From: Pontibacter sp. FD36
Lineage (GTDB): Bacteria; Bacteroidota; Bacteroidia; Cytophagales; Hymenobacteraceae
NCBI RefSeq assembly: GCF_015686655.1
Contig: NZ_JADPMP010000008.1
Location: forward strand, 186,001 to 250,000
Direction of reading: 5' to 3'
Length of the DNA: 64,000 bases
In this document: piece after piece, positions 1 through 9,213 of the stretch
Layout: each line of letters starts with the position of its first letter
Numbering within the stretch: position 1 is the first letter of the stretch
Notes under the pieces: generated by a model
What the model saw: the letters and a program-made list of their open reading frames with translations, nothing else
What the model was told of the DNA's origin: nothing
Databases searched by the model: none
Translations under genes and position numbers: made by a program

Positions 1-30
1 GGTTACAATATATACCTAATGGTATGGTGG

Positions 31-1365
31 TTAATTACTGTCCTGCAGCAGTGTGCTGCTGATGCGTTTCAGTTCTGTTTCAGCAGCCTTTGCCTGGAAC
101 TGGATATCGATCAGGCGGTTTTCTGCTACAAGTTGGTTACGCTGCGCTTCCCGTAGCTCAATAGCCGTCAAAAGACCCAGACGATAGCGCTCCAGGGCAA
201 TGGCGGCATTCTCCTGTGCCAATTTCAGGTTTGTTTCCTCTAGTTGCAGCAGCTGCAGGCGGTTGCTGTACTGGCTATACGCCCTTGCCAATGCGGCATC
301 CAGCAGGTTCTGCTGACGCTGGTACTCCAGGTTGGCCGATTCCAGGTTTATGCGGGCATTCTGTGCCATCCGGTTAATGTTAAGCCCGTTGAAGATAGGC
401 AGGCTAACACTCAGGCCATAGTTATAACCACGGTTCTGGTTAAACAGGGGCGAGAATTCATTCAGGGGCTCGTTCTCTGAGCGGTTGAAGTTATAGGCGC
501 CTACCACACCGATCACAGGGAAGCGGCTGGCGCGAACGGCTTTGATATCCAAGTTGGCAATCTCCCGGTTAATTTTCAGACGCTCCAGAAGTGGGTTGTT
601 AGCCAGCATACCTGCATCCGTATTCTTATAGCTCAGGTTCGGGTCTACTACGATCGAGTCTATCACAACAAAATCGATATCCGGGTCACGGCTGAGCAGT
701 TGGTTCAGGTTGATCTTTGCATTCTGCAGCGCTTCCTGCTGCACCAGTAGCTCTGAGCGGTCTGTGTTAAAATCTACCTGCGCGCGCAAGATCTCCACCT
801 TGGCGCTCACGCCCACTTCGTACTGTGCCTGGGCTATGTCCACCCGCGCCTGCGAGATGGCAATAGCGTCTTCAATGGCCTGCATCTTTTCTGACTGGCG
901 CACCACCTCAAAATAGTTGTCAGAAATAGCGGCAAGTGTGTTTTGCACTGTCTCGCGGGTAAACAAGATGCCGGACTTCTCGAGTGCTTTCAGACGTTCA
1001 TAGTTGATAAACATACCCATACCGTCGAAGATGGTCCAGTTCAGGTTGATGCTTCCGTTGATGTTGTTGGAGCTGGCACCGTTACGTGTACGGTCCGGGC
1101 CTGTCTGAAAGGACTGGCGGGAGTTGTTCTCACTAAAGGTACGGCCTCCACGAGCGTCCACATTCGGAAGAAAGCCAGCATTGCCACGGGTCACGTTGTT
1201 TTCGGCAATGGCCTCCTGTCGGGTGGCAATCTGGATGTCGTAGTTGTTTTGAAGCCCAATGCGAACGGCATCTTGCAGCGAAAGCTGCTCCTGCGCGGCA
1301 AGTTTGTTAGGGAAGAGCAGCACTACTCCGAGTAGGAACAGTGCTGCAACTCTAAGTGGGGACAT
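31..1365 (-). CDS. TolC-family outer membrane efflux channel
   Basis: Outer-membrane factor of a tripartite efflux pump, forming the exit duct across periplasm and outer membrane. The protein is about 444 residues from the chosen start. That start gives a clean Sec signal peptide (MSPLRVAALFLLG..., ending LAAQ); an in-frame ATG 36 bases upstream (1401) would put 12 polar residues before it and is less likely. The body has the two tandem OEP repeats: LSLQDAVRIGLQNNYDIQIA opens the first, and a long alpha-helical stretch rich in Gln, Leu and Ala (NLKLAQENAAIALERYRLGL) ends the second. It is the last gene of the adaptor-pump-channel operon, 17 nt after the pump stop if 1401 is used, 53 nt if 1365 is used. 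The substrate cannot be told from sequence. Confidence 0.93.
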   Translation of the reverse strand: MSPLRVAALFLLGVVLLFPNKLAAQEQLSLQDAVRIGLQNNYDIQIATRQEAIAENNVTRGNAGFLPNVDARGGRTFSENNSRQSFQTGPDRTRNGASSNNINGSINLNWTIFDGMGMFINYERLKALEKSGILFTRETVQNTLAAISDNYFEVVRQSEKMQAIEDAIAISQARVDIAQAQYEVGVSAKVEILRAQVDFNTDRSELLVQQEALQNAKINLNQLLSRDPDIDFVVIDSIVVDPNLSYKNTDAGMLANNPLLERLKINREIANLDIKAVRASRFPVIGVVGAYNFNRSENEPLNEFSPLFNQNRGYNYGLSVSLPIFNGLNINRMAQNARINLESANLEYQRQQNLLDAALARAYSQYSNRLQLLQLEETNLKLAQENAAIALERYRLGLLTAIELREAQRNQLVAENRLIDIQFQAKAAETELKRISSTLLQDSN

Positions 1366-1418
1366 TATATTAGAATGCAAAAGTTTAAATCTTAGCGTCA
1401 AAGATTAGATTTCAGATA

Positions 1419-4400
1419 TTATTTGCTTAGAACAGGCTCTCTTTCCTGCTTGCGCTCTTTTCTGCGTTCCAGCTCTTCCTCCTCGTCTTTGTCTGACATC
1501 AGGGCAAGGTTTGCTTCAGCAGATGAGAAGAACGAGTAGATAGCTGGAATGATGTACAGTGTCAGACCGGTGGCGAAGATCAAACCACCCACCACGGCTA
1601 TACCCATCGAAACACGGCTCTCAGAACCAGCACCCAAGGCCAATGCGATTGGCAAAGTACCCAGGATCGTGGACAAACTCGTCATCAGGATAGGGCGGAA
1701 ACGGGATACAGCGGCTTCACGGGCTGCTTCCAGCTTGGTCAGTCCCTGTTCCTTTTTCTGGTTGGCAAATTCCACCAGCAGGATACCGTTCTTGGTTACG
1801 AGACCTACCAGCATGATCATACCAATCTGGCTGAAGATGTTGAGTGTCTGGTCGAAGTACCACAAGCTCAGCATAGCACCCGCCAGGGCCAGAGGCACCG
1901 TGAACATGATAATGATCGGGTCGCGGAAGCTTTCGAACTGTGCTGCCAGGGCCAGGTATATCAGACCGAGGGCGAGCAGGAAGGCGAACATCAAGCTGCC
2001 CGAACTTTCCTGGAAGTCTCTGGACTGCCCGGTAAGGGAAGTCTGGAATGTCTCGTCCAGCACATCTTTGGCGATAACGTCCATGGCCTCTATACCATCA
2101 CCAATGGTATAGCCCTTATTAAGGGTGGCACTGAAGGTGGCTGCGGCAAAACGGTTGAAGCGGTAGATCTGAGGCGAAGAGCTTTCTTCTTTTAGCTCGA
2201 TCAGGTTGTCTAGCTGGATTAGTTCACCTGCATTGTTCTTCACGTAGAGGCTACGCAGGTCAAGCGGCTCACTGCGGTTCTCACGGGCTACCTGTCCCAG
2301 GATCTGGTACTGCTTGCCGCCGCGCACAAAATAGCCGAAGCGCTGACCGCTCAGGCCAAGCTGCATGGTTTGGGCCACGTCGCGTACGCTTACACCCATC
2401 GACAGGGCTTTCTCGCGGTCAATCTCTACACGCAGTTCAGGCTTGTTGAACTTCAGGTTTACATCCACAAAGTTAAACTCCGGACTCTGGCGGGCTGCCT
2501 CCAGGAATGGAGGGATGATCTCACGCAGCTTGGCCATACTCTGGGCCTGCACCACATACGATACCGGCTGTCCAGCACCACGTCCACCACCAAGGCCTTT
2601 GTCACCAGCAGCGAAAGCACGGGCACCTGGTATCTGGTTGAGCAGGGCGGGAAGCTCCTCTACAATCTGCTGCTGCGATTTATCACGGTCTTGTGGGTCT
2701 ACCAGGCGCAGGCGTATGAAACCTGAGTTGGAGTTACGCGTCATGGTGGTCATACTGCTAATGCCCTGTACCGAGTCGTTTACAAGGGCCGAAAGCTCGT
2801 TCATATACCTGTCCATAAACTCGAAGGAAGCTCCTTCAGGACCAGTGGTTTGAATACGAAGACCACTTCTGTCTTCATCTGGCGTCAACTCTGAGCGCAT
2901 GGTGGAGAACTGCCACCAGATAATGCCAGCCGATAAGATGACCAGCACAAAGGCCACCCAGCGGTAGGTCAGGAAGCTATTCAGACTGCTTCTGTAGGCA
3001 TTCGTCAATCCTGCAAAGAAAGGCTCCGTTTTGCGGTAGAACCAGTTTGGCCTATCGCGGCGCTTCAGCATGCGCGATGACATCATCGGCGTTAGCGTGA
3101 GCGAGACGAAGGAGGAAATGATAACAGAACCTGCCACCACGATACCAAACTCGCGGAAGAGACGACCGGTCGTGTCTTCGAGGAATGCAACCGGCATGAA
3201 TACCGCCGCCAGCGCAATGGTTGTTGAGATAATGGCAAAGTATATCTCCCCAGCCCCTTTCTTGGCCGCCTTCATCGGTTCCTGCCCGTCCTCAATACGG
3301 GAGTAGATGTTCTCGAGCATCACGATGGCGTCATCCACTACCAGACCAATGGCCAGTACGATACCCAGCAAAGTGAGCACGTTGATGGAGAAGTTCATCA
3401 GGTACATGATAAAGAAGGCACCAATCAGCGAAACAGGTATAGCCACTACCGGAATGATGGTAGAGCGCCAGTCACGCAGGAAGAGGAAGATGATCACCAC
3501 TACCAGACCGAAGGCGATGAAAATGGTTTCCTTCACCTCCGCAATAGAAGCTCTTACATATTTTGAGTTGTCAAAGCCAATGGTCAGCTCCAGGTCTTCC
3601 GGAATATCTTTTTTGATGAATTCCAGTCGGCGGTAGAACTCGTCAGCGATTTCTACCTGGTTTGTACCCGGCTGCGGAATGATCACGACACCGATCATCG
3701 GTACGCCGTTGTAGCGCAGTACAGTTTTCTCATTTTCAGGGGACAGCTGTGCGTAGCCGATGTCGCGGAAGCGGATCAGACGGTTGGCGTCTTCACGCAC
3801 TACTAAGTTGTTGAATTCTTCAGGCGTAGAGATACGGCCCATGGTTCTCACCGAAAGCTCTGTTGTAGCGCCTTCGATACTACCTGATGGCAGCTCCACA
3901 TTCTGACGGGCCAGTGCATCGCGTACTTCCAGCGGGGTAACCTGCAGGGCAGAAAGCTTGTCAGGGTCCATCCAGAGGCGCATGGAGTAGCGCTTGTCAC
4001 CCCAGATGTTGATGGCACTCACACCCGGTATTGTCTGCAACTGCTCTTTGAACACGTTCTGACCAATATCAGAAAGGTCCAGCAAAGAGCGTGTCTCGCT
4101 GCGTATACCCAGGAAAATGATTGGGTTGGCATCCGCATCCGCTTTGGATACAGTAGGTGGCTCAGCATCCTCTGGCAGGCGGCGCTGCGCTCTCGATACG
4201 CGGTCGCGCACGTCGTTTGCGGCTGCCTCCAGGTCTATGCCCAGGTCAAACTCTACGGTGATGTTACTGTTTCCCTCGCTACTCGAAGATGTAAGCGTGC
4301 GTATACCGGCAATACCGTTGATGGATTCCTCAAGCGGCTCCGTGATCTCCGACTCAATGGTTTCGGCATTGGCACCGGCATAACTGGTCGATACGTTCAC

Positions 4401-4535
4401 GATCGGCGGGTCCACGCTTGGATACTCGCGCACGCCCAGGTAGGTGATACCGATGATACCGAATACGATGATCGTGATGCTCATCACGATGGCGAGTACC
4501 GGGCGCTTAATACTTATATTTGATAAACTTGCCAT
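1419..4535 (-). CDS. RND efflux pump, inner-membrane permease (AcrB/MexB-like, HAE1 type)
   Basis: Proton-driven inner-membrane transporter of a drug or metabolite efflux system. Its 1038 residues match the usual RND length. TM1 lies at about residues 13-32 (VLAIVMSITIIVFGIIGITY), followed by the first periplasmic porter loop. The TM4 proton-relay aspartate pair is present (GLVVDDAIVMLENIY, D401-D402). The second half repeats the fold, with the late TM segments LMFAFLLALGLIYLALAAQF and IGMIMLVGLVTKNGILLVEF; the latter carries the TM10 Lys needed by proton-type pumps. The C-terminus is a short charged tail. It sits 79 nt after the adaptor gene. The HAE1 (hydrophobe) type rather than the heavy-metal type is inferred from length and overall similarity. 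No regulator gene is adjacent. Confidence 0.95.
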   Translation of the reverse strand: MASLSNISIKRPVLAIVMSITIIVFGIIGITYLGVREYPSVDPPIVNVSTSYAGANAETIESEITEPLEESINGIAGIRTLTSSSSEGNSNITVEFDLGIDLEAAANDVRDRVSRAQRRLPEDAEPPTVSKADADANPIIFLGIRSETRSLLDLSDIGQNVFKEQLQTIPGVSAINIWGDKRYSMRLWMDPDKLSALQVTPLEVRDALARQNVELPSGSIEGATTELSVRTMGRISTPEEFNNLVVREDANRLIRFRDIGYAQLSPENEKTVLRYNGVPMIGVVIIPQPGTNQVEIADEFYRRLEFIKKDIPEDLELTIGFDNSKYVRASIAEVKETIFIAFGLVVVIIFLFLRDWRSTIIPVVAIPVSLIGAFFIMYLMNFSINVLTLLGIVLAIGLVVDDAIVMLENIYSRIEDGQEPMKAAKKGAGEIYFAIISTTIALAAVFMPVAFLEDTTGRLFREFGIVVAGSVIISSFVSLTLTPMMSSRMLKRRDRPNWFYRKTEPFFAGLTNAYRSSLNSFLTYRWVAFVLVILSAGIIWWQFSTMRSELTPDEDRSGLRIQTTGPEGASFEFMDRYMNELSALVNDSVQGISSMTTMTRNSNSGFIRLRLVDPQDRDKSQQQIVEELPALLNQIPGARAFAAGDKGLGGGRGAGQPVSYVVQAQSMAKLREIIPPFLEAARQSPEFNFVDVNLKFNKPELRVEIDREKALSMGVSVRDVAQTMQLGLSGQRFGYFVRGGKQYQILGQVARENRSEPLDLRSLYVKNNAGELIQLDNLIELKEESSSPQIYRFNRFAAATFSATLNKGYTIGDGIEAMDVIAKDVLDETFQTSLTGQSRDFQESSGSLMFAFLLALGLIYLALAAQFESFRDPIIIMFTVPLALAGAMLSLWYFDQTLNIFSQIGMIMLVGLVTKNGILLVEFANQKKEQGLTKLEAAREAAVSRFRPILMTSLSTILGTLPIALALGAGSESRVSMGIAVVGGLIFATGLTLYIIPAIYSFFSSAEANLALMSDKDEEEELERRKERKQEREPVLSK

Positions 4536-4614
4536 AAATTTCTTTTACTAAACAGACCGGGAGACAGAACAAATGTTCATGCGCTCCTCACTCATGCTAA
4601 CGCTGCGAAAGGCG

Positions 4615-5703
4615 TTATTGTGCATCTCCAGATGTTACTACTCTTCTGATATTCAAATCAGAACCGGGGCGTGTCTGCAAAATACCCGAGCTGATGATGG
4701 TGTCGCCGGGCTCTACTCCTTCAATGATCTGAATCAGCGTTTCGGAGCGTTGGCCAATCTTTACCATTTTAGGCTGGGCCTTCCCGTTCTTAGCCAGGAA
4801 TATCTTGTGGCCCGTTGCTTCTGGTATGATGGACTCTGTTGGGATAAGAATGGCCTCGTCCATATCTTCCAGGCTAAGGCTCACCTTTACGAAAGCACCA
4901 GGCTTGATTTCCTGGTTCTTGTTTTCGTAGAGGGCACGCAGCTGCAGGGTGCGTGTAGCCGGGTCGATATTAGGCTGTATGGCATAAACGCGGGCCTCGT
5001 ACTGTTCTGCGCTGCCTTCGGAGGTGAACGTGATCTTGTCACCTACCTTTACGGACTGGCTGTAACGGCCAGGTATAGAAAAGTCAATTTTAACAGGGCT
5101 GATATCCACGATGCGGGCAACAGGAGAGGTAGGGGTCACATAGCTGCCCTCACTCACCTGACGCAGGCCAATCACGCCGTCAAAGGGAGCGCGTACATAG
5201 GCTTTGTCCAGTGTTGCCTTCAGTGCCTGAATATCGGCTGTAGCAGTCGCCAGCTGGTTGCTTACCTGGTCATACTCCTGGCGGCTGATGTACTCTTTTT
5301 CGAGCAGGGTGCGCTGGCGCTCTTCCATATCCTGGTACAGCTTCTGGTTAGATTGCAGCTTGGCCAGCTGTGCGCGCAGGTCTGCGTCGTTCACTGTCAT
5401 GAGCAACTGTCCTTTCTTTACCTGGCTACCTTCTTTAAAATTAATATTGGTAACACGGCCAGATATTTCGCTGCGCAGCTCCACGTCCTCGTTAGGTATA
5501 ACGGAGCCGGTAGAGGTGATTTTGTTCTGGAAGGCTGTAGGAGAGACTACAAACACATCCACGGCTACTTTCTGGGCCATAGGGCCTCCACCAGGACCAC
5601 TTGCCTTTGCTTGTTCGCTACCAGAAAATACTTTATTGTACAGCAGGTAACCAACAACAGCGGCAACTACCAGGAGTAGGATTGTTTTGACAGTTTTGTT
5701 CAT
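4615..5703 (-). CDS. RND efflux periplasmic adaptor subunit (membrane fusion protein)
   Basis: Periplasmic adaptor linking the RND pump to the TolC-like channel. 362 residues. An N-terminal membrane anchor at about 7-24 (TILLLVVAAVVGYLLYNKVF) has no lipobox Cys, so it is probably anchored by this helix. The barrel-sandwich (lipoyl-like) halves flank a helical hairpin: VELRSEISGRVTNINFKEGS before, AYVRAPFDGVIGLRQVSEGS after, with a Gln/Lys-rich coiled coil between (about 105-165). Beta-barrel and membrane-proximal domains follow. It is the first gene of a three-gene minus-strand operon, so its promoter should drive all three; a TAnnTTTG-type element lies 35-42 nt upstream. Confidence 0.94.
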   Translation of the reverse strand: MNKTVKTILLLVVAAVVGYLLYNKVFSGSEQAKASGPGGGPMAQKVAVDVFVVSPTAFQNKITSTGSVIPNEDVELRSEISGRVTNINFKEGSQVKKGQLLMTVNDADLRAQLAKLQSNQKLYQDMEERQRTLLEKEYISRQEYDQVSNQLATATADIQALKATLDKAYVRAPFDGVIGLRQVSEGSYVTPTSPVARIVDISPVKIDFSIPGRYSQSVKVGDKITFTSEGSAEQYEARVYAIQPNIDPATRTLQLRALYENKNQEIKPGAFVKVSLSLEDMDEAILIPTESIIPEATGHKIFLAKNGKAQPKMVKIGQRSETLIQIIEGVEPGDTIISSGILQTRPGSDLNIRRVVTSGDAQ

Positions 5704-5737
5704 TTAAGTTTAAACTTCGATTAAGGTGATCTTACCT

Positions 5738-5745
5738 CAAAGGTA
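5738..5745 (-). promoter_or_regulatory. Candidate -7 promoter element of the RND operon
   Basis: On the minus strand this reads TACCTTTG, an exact match to the Bacteroidota -7 consensus TAnnTTTG, 35 nt upstream of the adaptor start codon. I see no good TTTG -33 element at the expected 19-21 nt spacing. A short inverted repeat (CATGCTT at 5801-5807, AAGCATG at 5822-5828) lies further upstream in the same divergent gap and could be an operator, but that is speculative. Confidence 0.4.
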
Positions 5746-5917
5746 TAAAATTAAGGTTTGTATTTAACGTATAGACAATATCGAAAAACGACTAAATTTA
5801 CATGCTTATCATGGTATAATAAAGCATGCGGTAGACGAACTCTACCAACAGACACTATTGTAAGACAAACGGCAGCTTCAGAGGTTTAAAAACGAAAAAA
5901 AGAAATTGTACAAAGGT

Positions 5918-6253
5918 ATGAGTGACAGCAAGAAAAACTTTTTTGAGGATGTCTATGAGGTAGTTAAGCTGATCCCTGAGGGGCGGGTAACCTCCTATGG
6001 GGCCATTGCCAGCTACCTGGGCTCTAAAGGGTCTGCCCGCATGGTGGGCTGGGCGCTAATCGCCTCACAGCCTTTCACCGCCATACCTGCGCACCGGGTA
6101 GTCAACAGGGTAGGCATGCTCACAGGCAAGCAGCACTTCGAAGCTTCCAATGCCATGCAGGAGCGCCTGGAGCAGGAGGGGGTGAAGGTGGAGAATGACC
6201 AGGTGGTGGAGTTTGAAAAGTTGTTTTGGGACCCGGCCAGGGAGCTGATGTGA
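5918..6253 (+). CDS. Alkyltransferase-like protein (ATL, MGMT family without the active Cys)
   Basis: Small DNA-binding protein of the O6-alkylguanine transferase family. 111 residues from the ATG chosen; a TTG four codons upstream (5906) is possible. The DNA-binding helix region and arginine finger are present (GSARMVGWAL, R41) with the conserved Tyr in RVTSYGAIA. The catalytic PCHR motif of true methyltransferases reads PAHR (residues 57-60), so the alkyl-accepting Cys is replaced by Ala. Known ATLs (E. coli YbaZ/Atl1, fission yeast Atl1) carry Trp or Ala there, bind alkylated guanines and pass them to nucleotide excision repair. That role is inferred for this protein. It stands alone, convergent with the next gene. 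Confidence 0.9.
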   Translation: MSDSKKNFFEDVYEVVKLIPEGRVTSYGAIASYLGSKGSARMVGWALIASQPFTAIPAHRVVNRVGMLTGKQHFEASNAMQERLEQEGVKVENDQVVEFEKLFWDPARELM

Positions 6254-6278
6254 GTTTAAGAAAGTTTTGTTGGTTCTG

Positions 6279-6851
6279 CTACTGGTGGTTGAGCTCGGCT
6301 CTGAAGGGAACAAATGGTAGATTGCTGTATATCTGAATGGCTCTTTGTAAACGAGGCCGGTTGTAGCGTTGCACCATAATGGGGTAAATGTTCAGGACCA
6401 CATTCAGAAAAACAAGCCACAACGACTGCTGTAGCCCATATTGATAAGCGACGAAAAAGGTGACGGCGAGCACAATGAAGAAAATGACAAGGTGCCCGAA
6501 GTCAGATTGCCGGGTGTTGTATTCCAGCTGCTTTAGTGCGCCAAGATCCTTTTTAACTGGGTTGGCTGCTTTATGAAGCTTCTCCCAGCCAATCCATACC
6601 AAGAGTTTCCGGAAAATGTGTACGCCAAGCCACCTGTATACCTTCCCATCTGCTTCCCACTGCTTGCACTCAAAATACTTTGCCGTGAGCTTGGGCTTTA
6701 AGGTCTGCATGATAGAAGAGACTGCCATCATGAGCATAAAATTCAAAACCCAGGCAAATGAAAAGGAAGTGACGCCCAGCAGATAGGCGACTACCACGAT
6801 CGTGCTGACCGCAAACAGAGAAATAAAGAAAGTGCTCAGGTACTTAAGCAT
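6279..6851 (-). CDS. CrtO-like acyltransferase family membrane protein
   Basis: Integral membrane protein of 190 residues with about four hydrophobic segments (7-27, 33-50, 119-138, 144-160). The C-terminal motif NIYPIMVQRYNRPRLQRA and the central KVYRWLGVHIFRKLLVWIGW resemble the glycosyl-4,4'-diaponeurosporenoate acyltransferase (CrtO) family, whose staphylococcal member adds a fatty acyl chain to a glycosylated carotenoid. Pontibacter-like bacteria are often pigmented, but no carotenoid gene lies nearby, so the acceptor is unknown. It is the last gene of a minus-strand set, 17 nt after the lipoprotein gene. The family call rests on the RYNRPRL motif and overall pattern, and function is uncertain. 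Confidence 0.6.
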   Translation of the reverse strand: MLKYLSTFFISLFAVSTIVVVAYLLGVTSFSFAWVLNFMLMMAVSSIMQTLKPKLTAKYFECKQWEADGKVYRWLGVHIFRKLLVWIGWEKLHKAANPVKKDLGALKQLEYNTRQSDFGHLVIFFIVLAVTFFVAYQYGLQQSLWLVFLNVVLNIYPIMVQRYNRPRLQRAIQIYSNLPFVPFRAELNHQ

Positions 6852-6868
6852 GGGCGTAAAAGGAGAGC

Positions 6869-7300
6869 TTACCGCTGTAATGTGATCACCCAGCTGTCCT
6901 GATTCGGGGTCTGGTTATTGACAGTGAGGTCTTCTACCTTTTGCGTGCGTGGGCAGCACTCCGACGGGCCAATGCTGGATATGGCGAGTCTGATCGTGTC
7001 TGTCTGGTCTAGCGCGGTGATGTAGTATTCTGTCACTTCCGGGGCCAAAGCCACTACCACATAATTGGCCTCAGCTCTAAACTGGACAGGCTGTCTGGTG
7101 CCGTTTTGCATATAGTATACCTCCACATCATCCAAGCCAAGCTGCGCATTGCTGCCAAACAGCAAATCCTCCCCACTTTCAGCAGACTTGATCGTAAAGG
7201 CAAAAGCTTCATCTGAGAGGCAGTCTATTCCTTCGCATTCATCTTTACAGGCGAACAGAAAGGGGAGGAGCAGGAGGAGAAATAAGTTAAACTGTTTCAT
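6869..7300 (-). CDS. Small Cys-rich lipoprotein, unknown function
   Basis: 143 residues. An N-terminal hydrophobic stretch ends in a lipobox (FLFAC, lipid-bearing Cys18), so this is an exported lipoprotein. The mature part starts with closely spaced Cys (C18, C22, C27) and has a Cys-Cys pair near residue 111 (SECCPRT), suggesting disulfides. The rest looks like beta-sandwich sequence. I do not recognise the family. It lies 8 nt downstream of the HExxH peptidase gene and 17 nt upstream of the CrtO-like gene, so the three are probably co-transcribed. Confidence 0.7.
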   Translation of the reverse strand: MKQFNLFLLLLLPFLFACKDECEGIDCLSDEAFAFTIKSAESGEDLLFGSNAQLGLDDVEVYYMQNGTRQPVQFRAEANYVVVALAPEVTEYYITALDQTDTIRLAISSIGPSECCPRTQKVEDLTVNNQTPNQDSWVITLQR

Positions 7301-7308
7301 AGTTAGCG

Positions 7309-8376
7309 TTAGTTAAGCTGTTTTGCGCTTGATTCTACTTCTTTCAGGTACGCAATCGACTCCTTTGAGAACTGCACCGGCTTTGCCTTATCCTTTTTTG
7401 CAGCCCTGTTGTACAGGTAAATAAACTGAAAGGGATTGTCGATGTTGGCGATAAGCTTCTTCTTCAACCCATTGCGTGCGATCACATCGGCCATGTAGAA
7501 GCCAGGTATATGGCCGCTCATACCGATCACCTGCTGTTTTATTTGCTGACTGGTATAGACTTTGGTGCCTGCCGCCATCTCACGAATCGCTTCGTCTACC
7601 TTTGGCAGTTGAGTCTGGCCGAGCTGCAACAGATAGTTGCCCCACCTCATGTCTTCCGGCATGTTTTCAGACATGGTAAAGTGTTTGTCGATCAGGTCGG
7701 GGGCACCTTCGTTCAGCAGCAATTGTAGCATCAGGAGGAGGCTTTCGTCTTTCTCTGCCACGGCATATTTCTTCTGGCTTCTGACTGCATGGTGGAGTTC
7801 ATGGCCGCCCAGGATACCGTAATTCTCCCGATCATACACATAGGTTCCCCACAGGGTCAGGACTACATTGCCATGATTGGCCACTGCGTCGTTGCCCAAT
7901 GCGTTAAAGTATAGCGTAAGCTCCGGTCTTGTGTGGTGCATGCGCTTTGGCAGCATCGAGTAGGTCTTCGCATATAGCGAGGCAAGGTAAGCATCCTGGT
8001 CATGGAGTATCTTTTGCAGGTACTCCTGCAACTGCGGCTCGTTGGCTTTGTTAAAGTGAATCAGGTACGTGTTGTAGTGTTGCTGCGGATCTTTCAGCCG
8101 CTCCTGCAACAGGCTGTCGTGCTGTGGCATGTACACCACTTCCATGTCCTTGCGGAAGCGGTTGAGGTATTTCTCGTTATAGCCCTGGTTCCGGATATAC
8201 TGATTGTTTCCCTCTAAGCTCAGGAAGTTTTTCCAAAGCTCGTCGCTCACAGCTCTGCCTTGACGGAGGCTGTCGGTCAGTTCGAAGTAGCGTGTTGCCG
8301 CCTCAGCGTCTATCTTTTGGGCCTTGGCGATACAGCTGCAGGTGAGTAGGAGTAGTAGAGTAAAGAGTGTTTTCAT
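7309..8376 (-). CDS. Exported HExxH metallopeptidase-like protein (DUF5700-like)
   Basis: 355 residues with a signal peptide (MKTLFTLLLLLTCSC..., ending KAQ). A gluzincin-type zinc motif HELHH lies at residues 192-196 (GILGGHELHHAV), and downstream LLLNEGAPDLID gives a plausible third ligand Glu within an NEG(x)2D signature. This organisation resembles the DUF5700/DUF2268 group of predicted zinc peptidases; no substrate is known. It leads a probable three-gene operon with a small lipoprotein and a CrtO-like acyltransferase. The metallopeptidase call rests on the motif; the family name is tentative. Confidence 0.65.
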   Translation of the reverse strand: MKTLFTLLLLLTCSCIAKAQKIDAEAATRYFELTDSLRQGRAVSDELWKNFLSLEGNNQYIRNQGYNEKYLNRFRKDMEVVYMPQHDSLLQERLKDPQQHYNTYLIHFNKANEPQLQEYLQKILHDQDAYLASLYAKTYSMLPKRMHHTRPELTLYFNALGNDAVANHGNVVLTLWGTYVYDRENYGILGGHELHHAVRSQKKYAVAEKDESLLLMLQLLLNEGAPDLIDKHFTMSENMPEDMRWGNYLLQLGQTQLPKVDEAIREMAAGTKVYTSQQIKQQVIGMSGHIPGFYMADVIARNGLKKKLIANIDNPFQFIYLYNRAAKKDKAKPVQFSKESIAYLKEVESSAKQLN

Positions 8377-8480
8377 GTGAAAGGATTAGGTGATTATGTT
8401 GGGTAACGTCTCGTGCTATAATGTGGGTAAGGCCTAGCCGAAGTCTGTATTATGCACTTTGTTGGCAGTAGAGCTTCTGC

Positions 8481-8960
8481 TCAAAGTATTTGGTCCAGAT
8501 CTTTTCTTTTTTTCAGGATAAAAGCAGTTCCCACTCCGAAGATTGTGGCAGTTGCAATTCCAACCATGGTAAAGAAAGGCTTATCTGGGATTCGCACACT
8601 TAACTCTGATGCAAATGCCGCATAGAGTCCTAGAACTGAATAGTACATAAACCAAATATGGACAGCTTTATACTTTCTTGGTAGCCCCCTTAAAAACAAG
8701 GGTGCCATTCCCAATGCCAAAGTAAGTGAACTAACAATAGCCATTATATGAAACACCCCAAATCTTCCAGTCAAATTGTAGATACCCAGTGCAGACCCAC
8801 AAACCAAAACCATGGCAAAAACATAAACATAGCCTACTCTTTTATGCTGTACTGTACCTTTATTCGCAGCTAAGACAAAAGCACCAGCTATCATAGCCAC
8901 TAAGGCAGTGGCCAAATGGAACCAGCCTAAATTGGAATTTACAAAGCCATACATTTTCAA
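8481..8960 (-). CDS. DUF2306-like five-helix membrane protein
   Basis: 159 residues, almost entirely membrane-embedded. Five hydrophobic segments are visible (about 11-33, 43-62, 68-91, 99-118, 128-149). Conserved His are placed as in DUF2306 proteins: GWFHLATALVAM in TM1, FHIMAIVSSLTLALG in TM3 and VHIWFMYYSVLGLY in TM4. Their spacing could suit haem or metal binding, but no function is established. A short basic tail (KKRKDLDQIL) ends the protein. It is transcribed alone, divergent from the histidine kinase gene across a 568-nt gap. Its base composition looks somewhat more AT-rich than its neighbours. Confidence 0.6.
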   Translation of the reverse strand: MKMYGFVNSNLGWFHLATALVAMIAGAFVLAANKGTVQHKRVGYVYVFAMVLVCGSALGIYNLTGRFGVFHIMAIVSSLTLALGMAPLFLRGLPRKYKAVHIWFMYYSVLGLYAAFASELSVRIPDKPFFTMVGIATATIFGVGTAFILKKRKDLDQIL

Positions 8961-9181
8961 TTAGTTTTAGTTATTACCTATTTTAAGCTTGGCTGGAAAA
9001 TAAAATTCTGTGTTACTATTAATTAGCATTGCTGCCAACTATCTGCTAGCAGCTATACCTACTCCTACTATCTGCACTATGTAGCGTGTATTTCAGTGAT
9101 ATTTACAGCGTCACAGATTCAAACTGTATACCACTTCACTAATATATGGATAATTCTGGTGTGTTATATACCTCGGAAAAG

Positions 9182-9213
9182 AAAAAGGCGCCACCATACC
9201 GGCAGCGCCTTTT
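9182..9213 (-). terminator. Orphan terminator-like hairpin
   Basis: Stem AAAAGGCGC (9183-9191) pairs with GCGCCTTTT (9205-9213), loop 13 nt. Read on the minus strand the hairpin is followed by CTTTTTCTTTT, a better U-tract than on the plus strand. Neither flanking gene ends here: both start from this gap and run away from each other. Confidence 0.5.

Noticed and set aside
4573..5679. Long plus-strand open frame (368 codons) antisense to the RND adaptor gene
   Set aside because: It lies wholly over a clear adaptor gene on the other strand, lacks a domain and starts within the operon gap. Such shadow frames are common here because of codon-position base bias.
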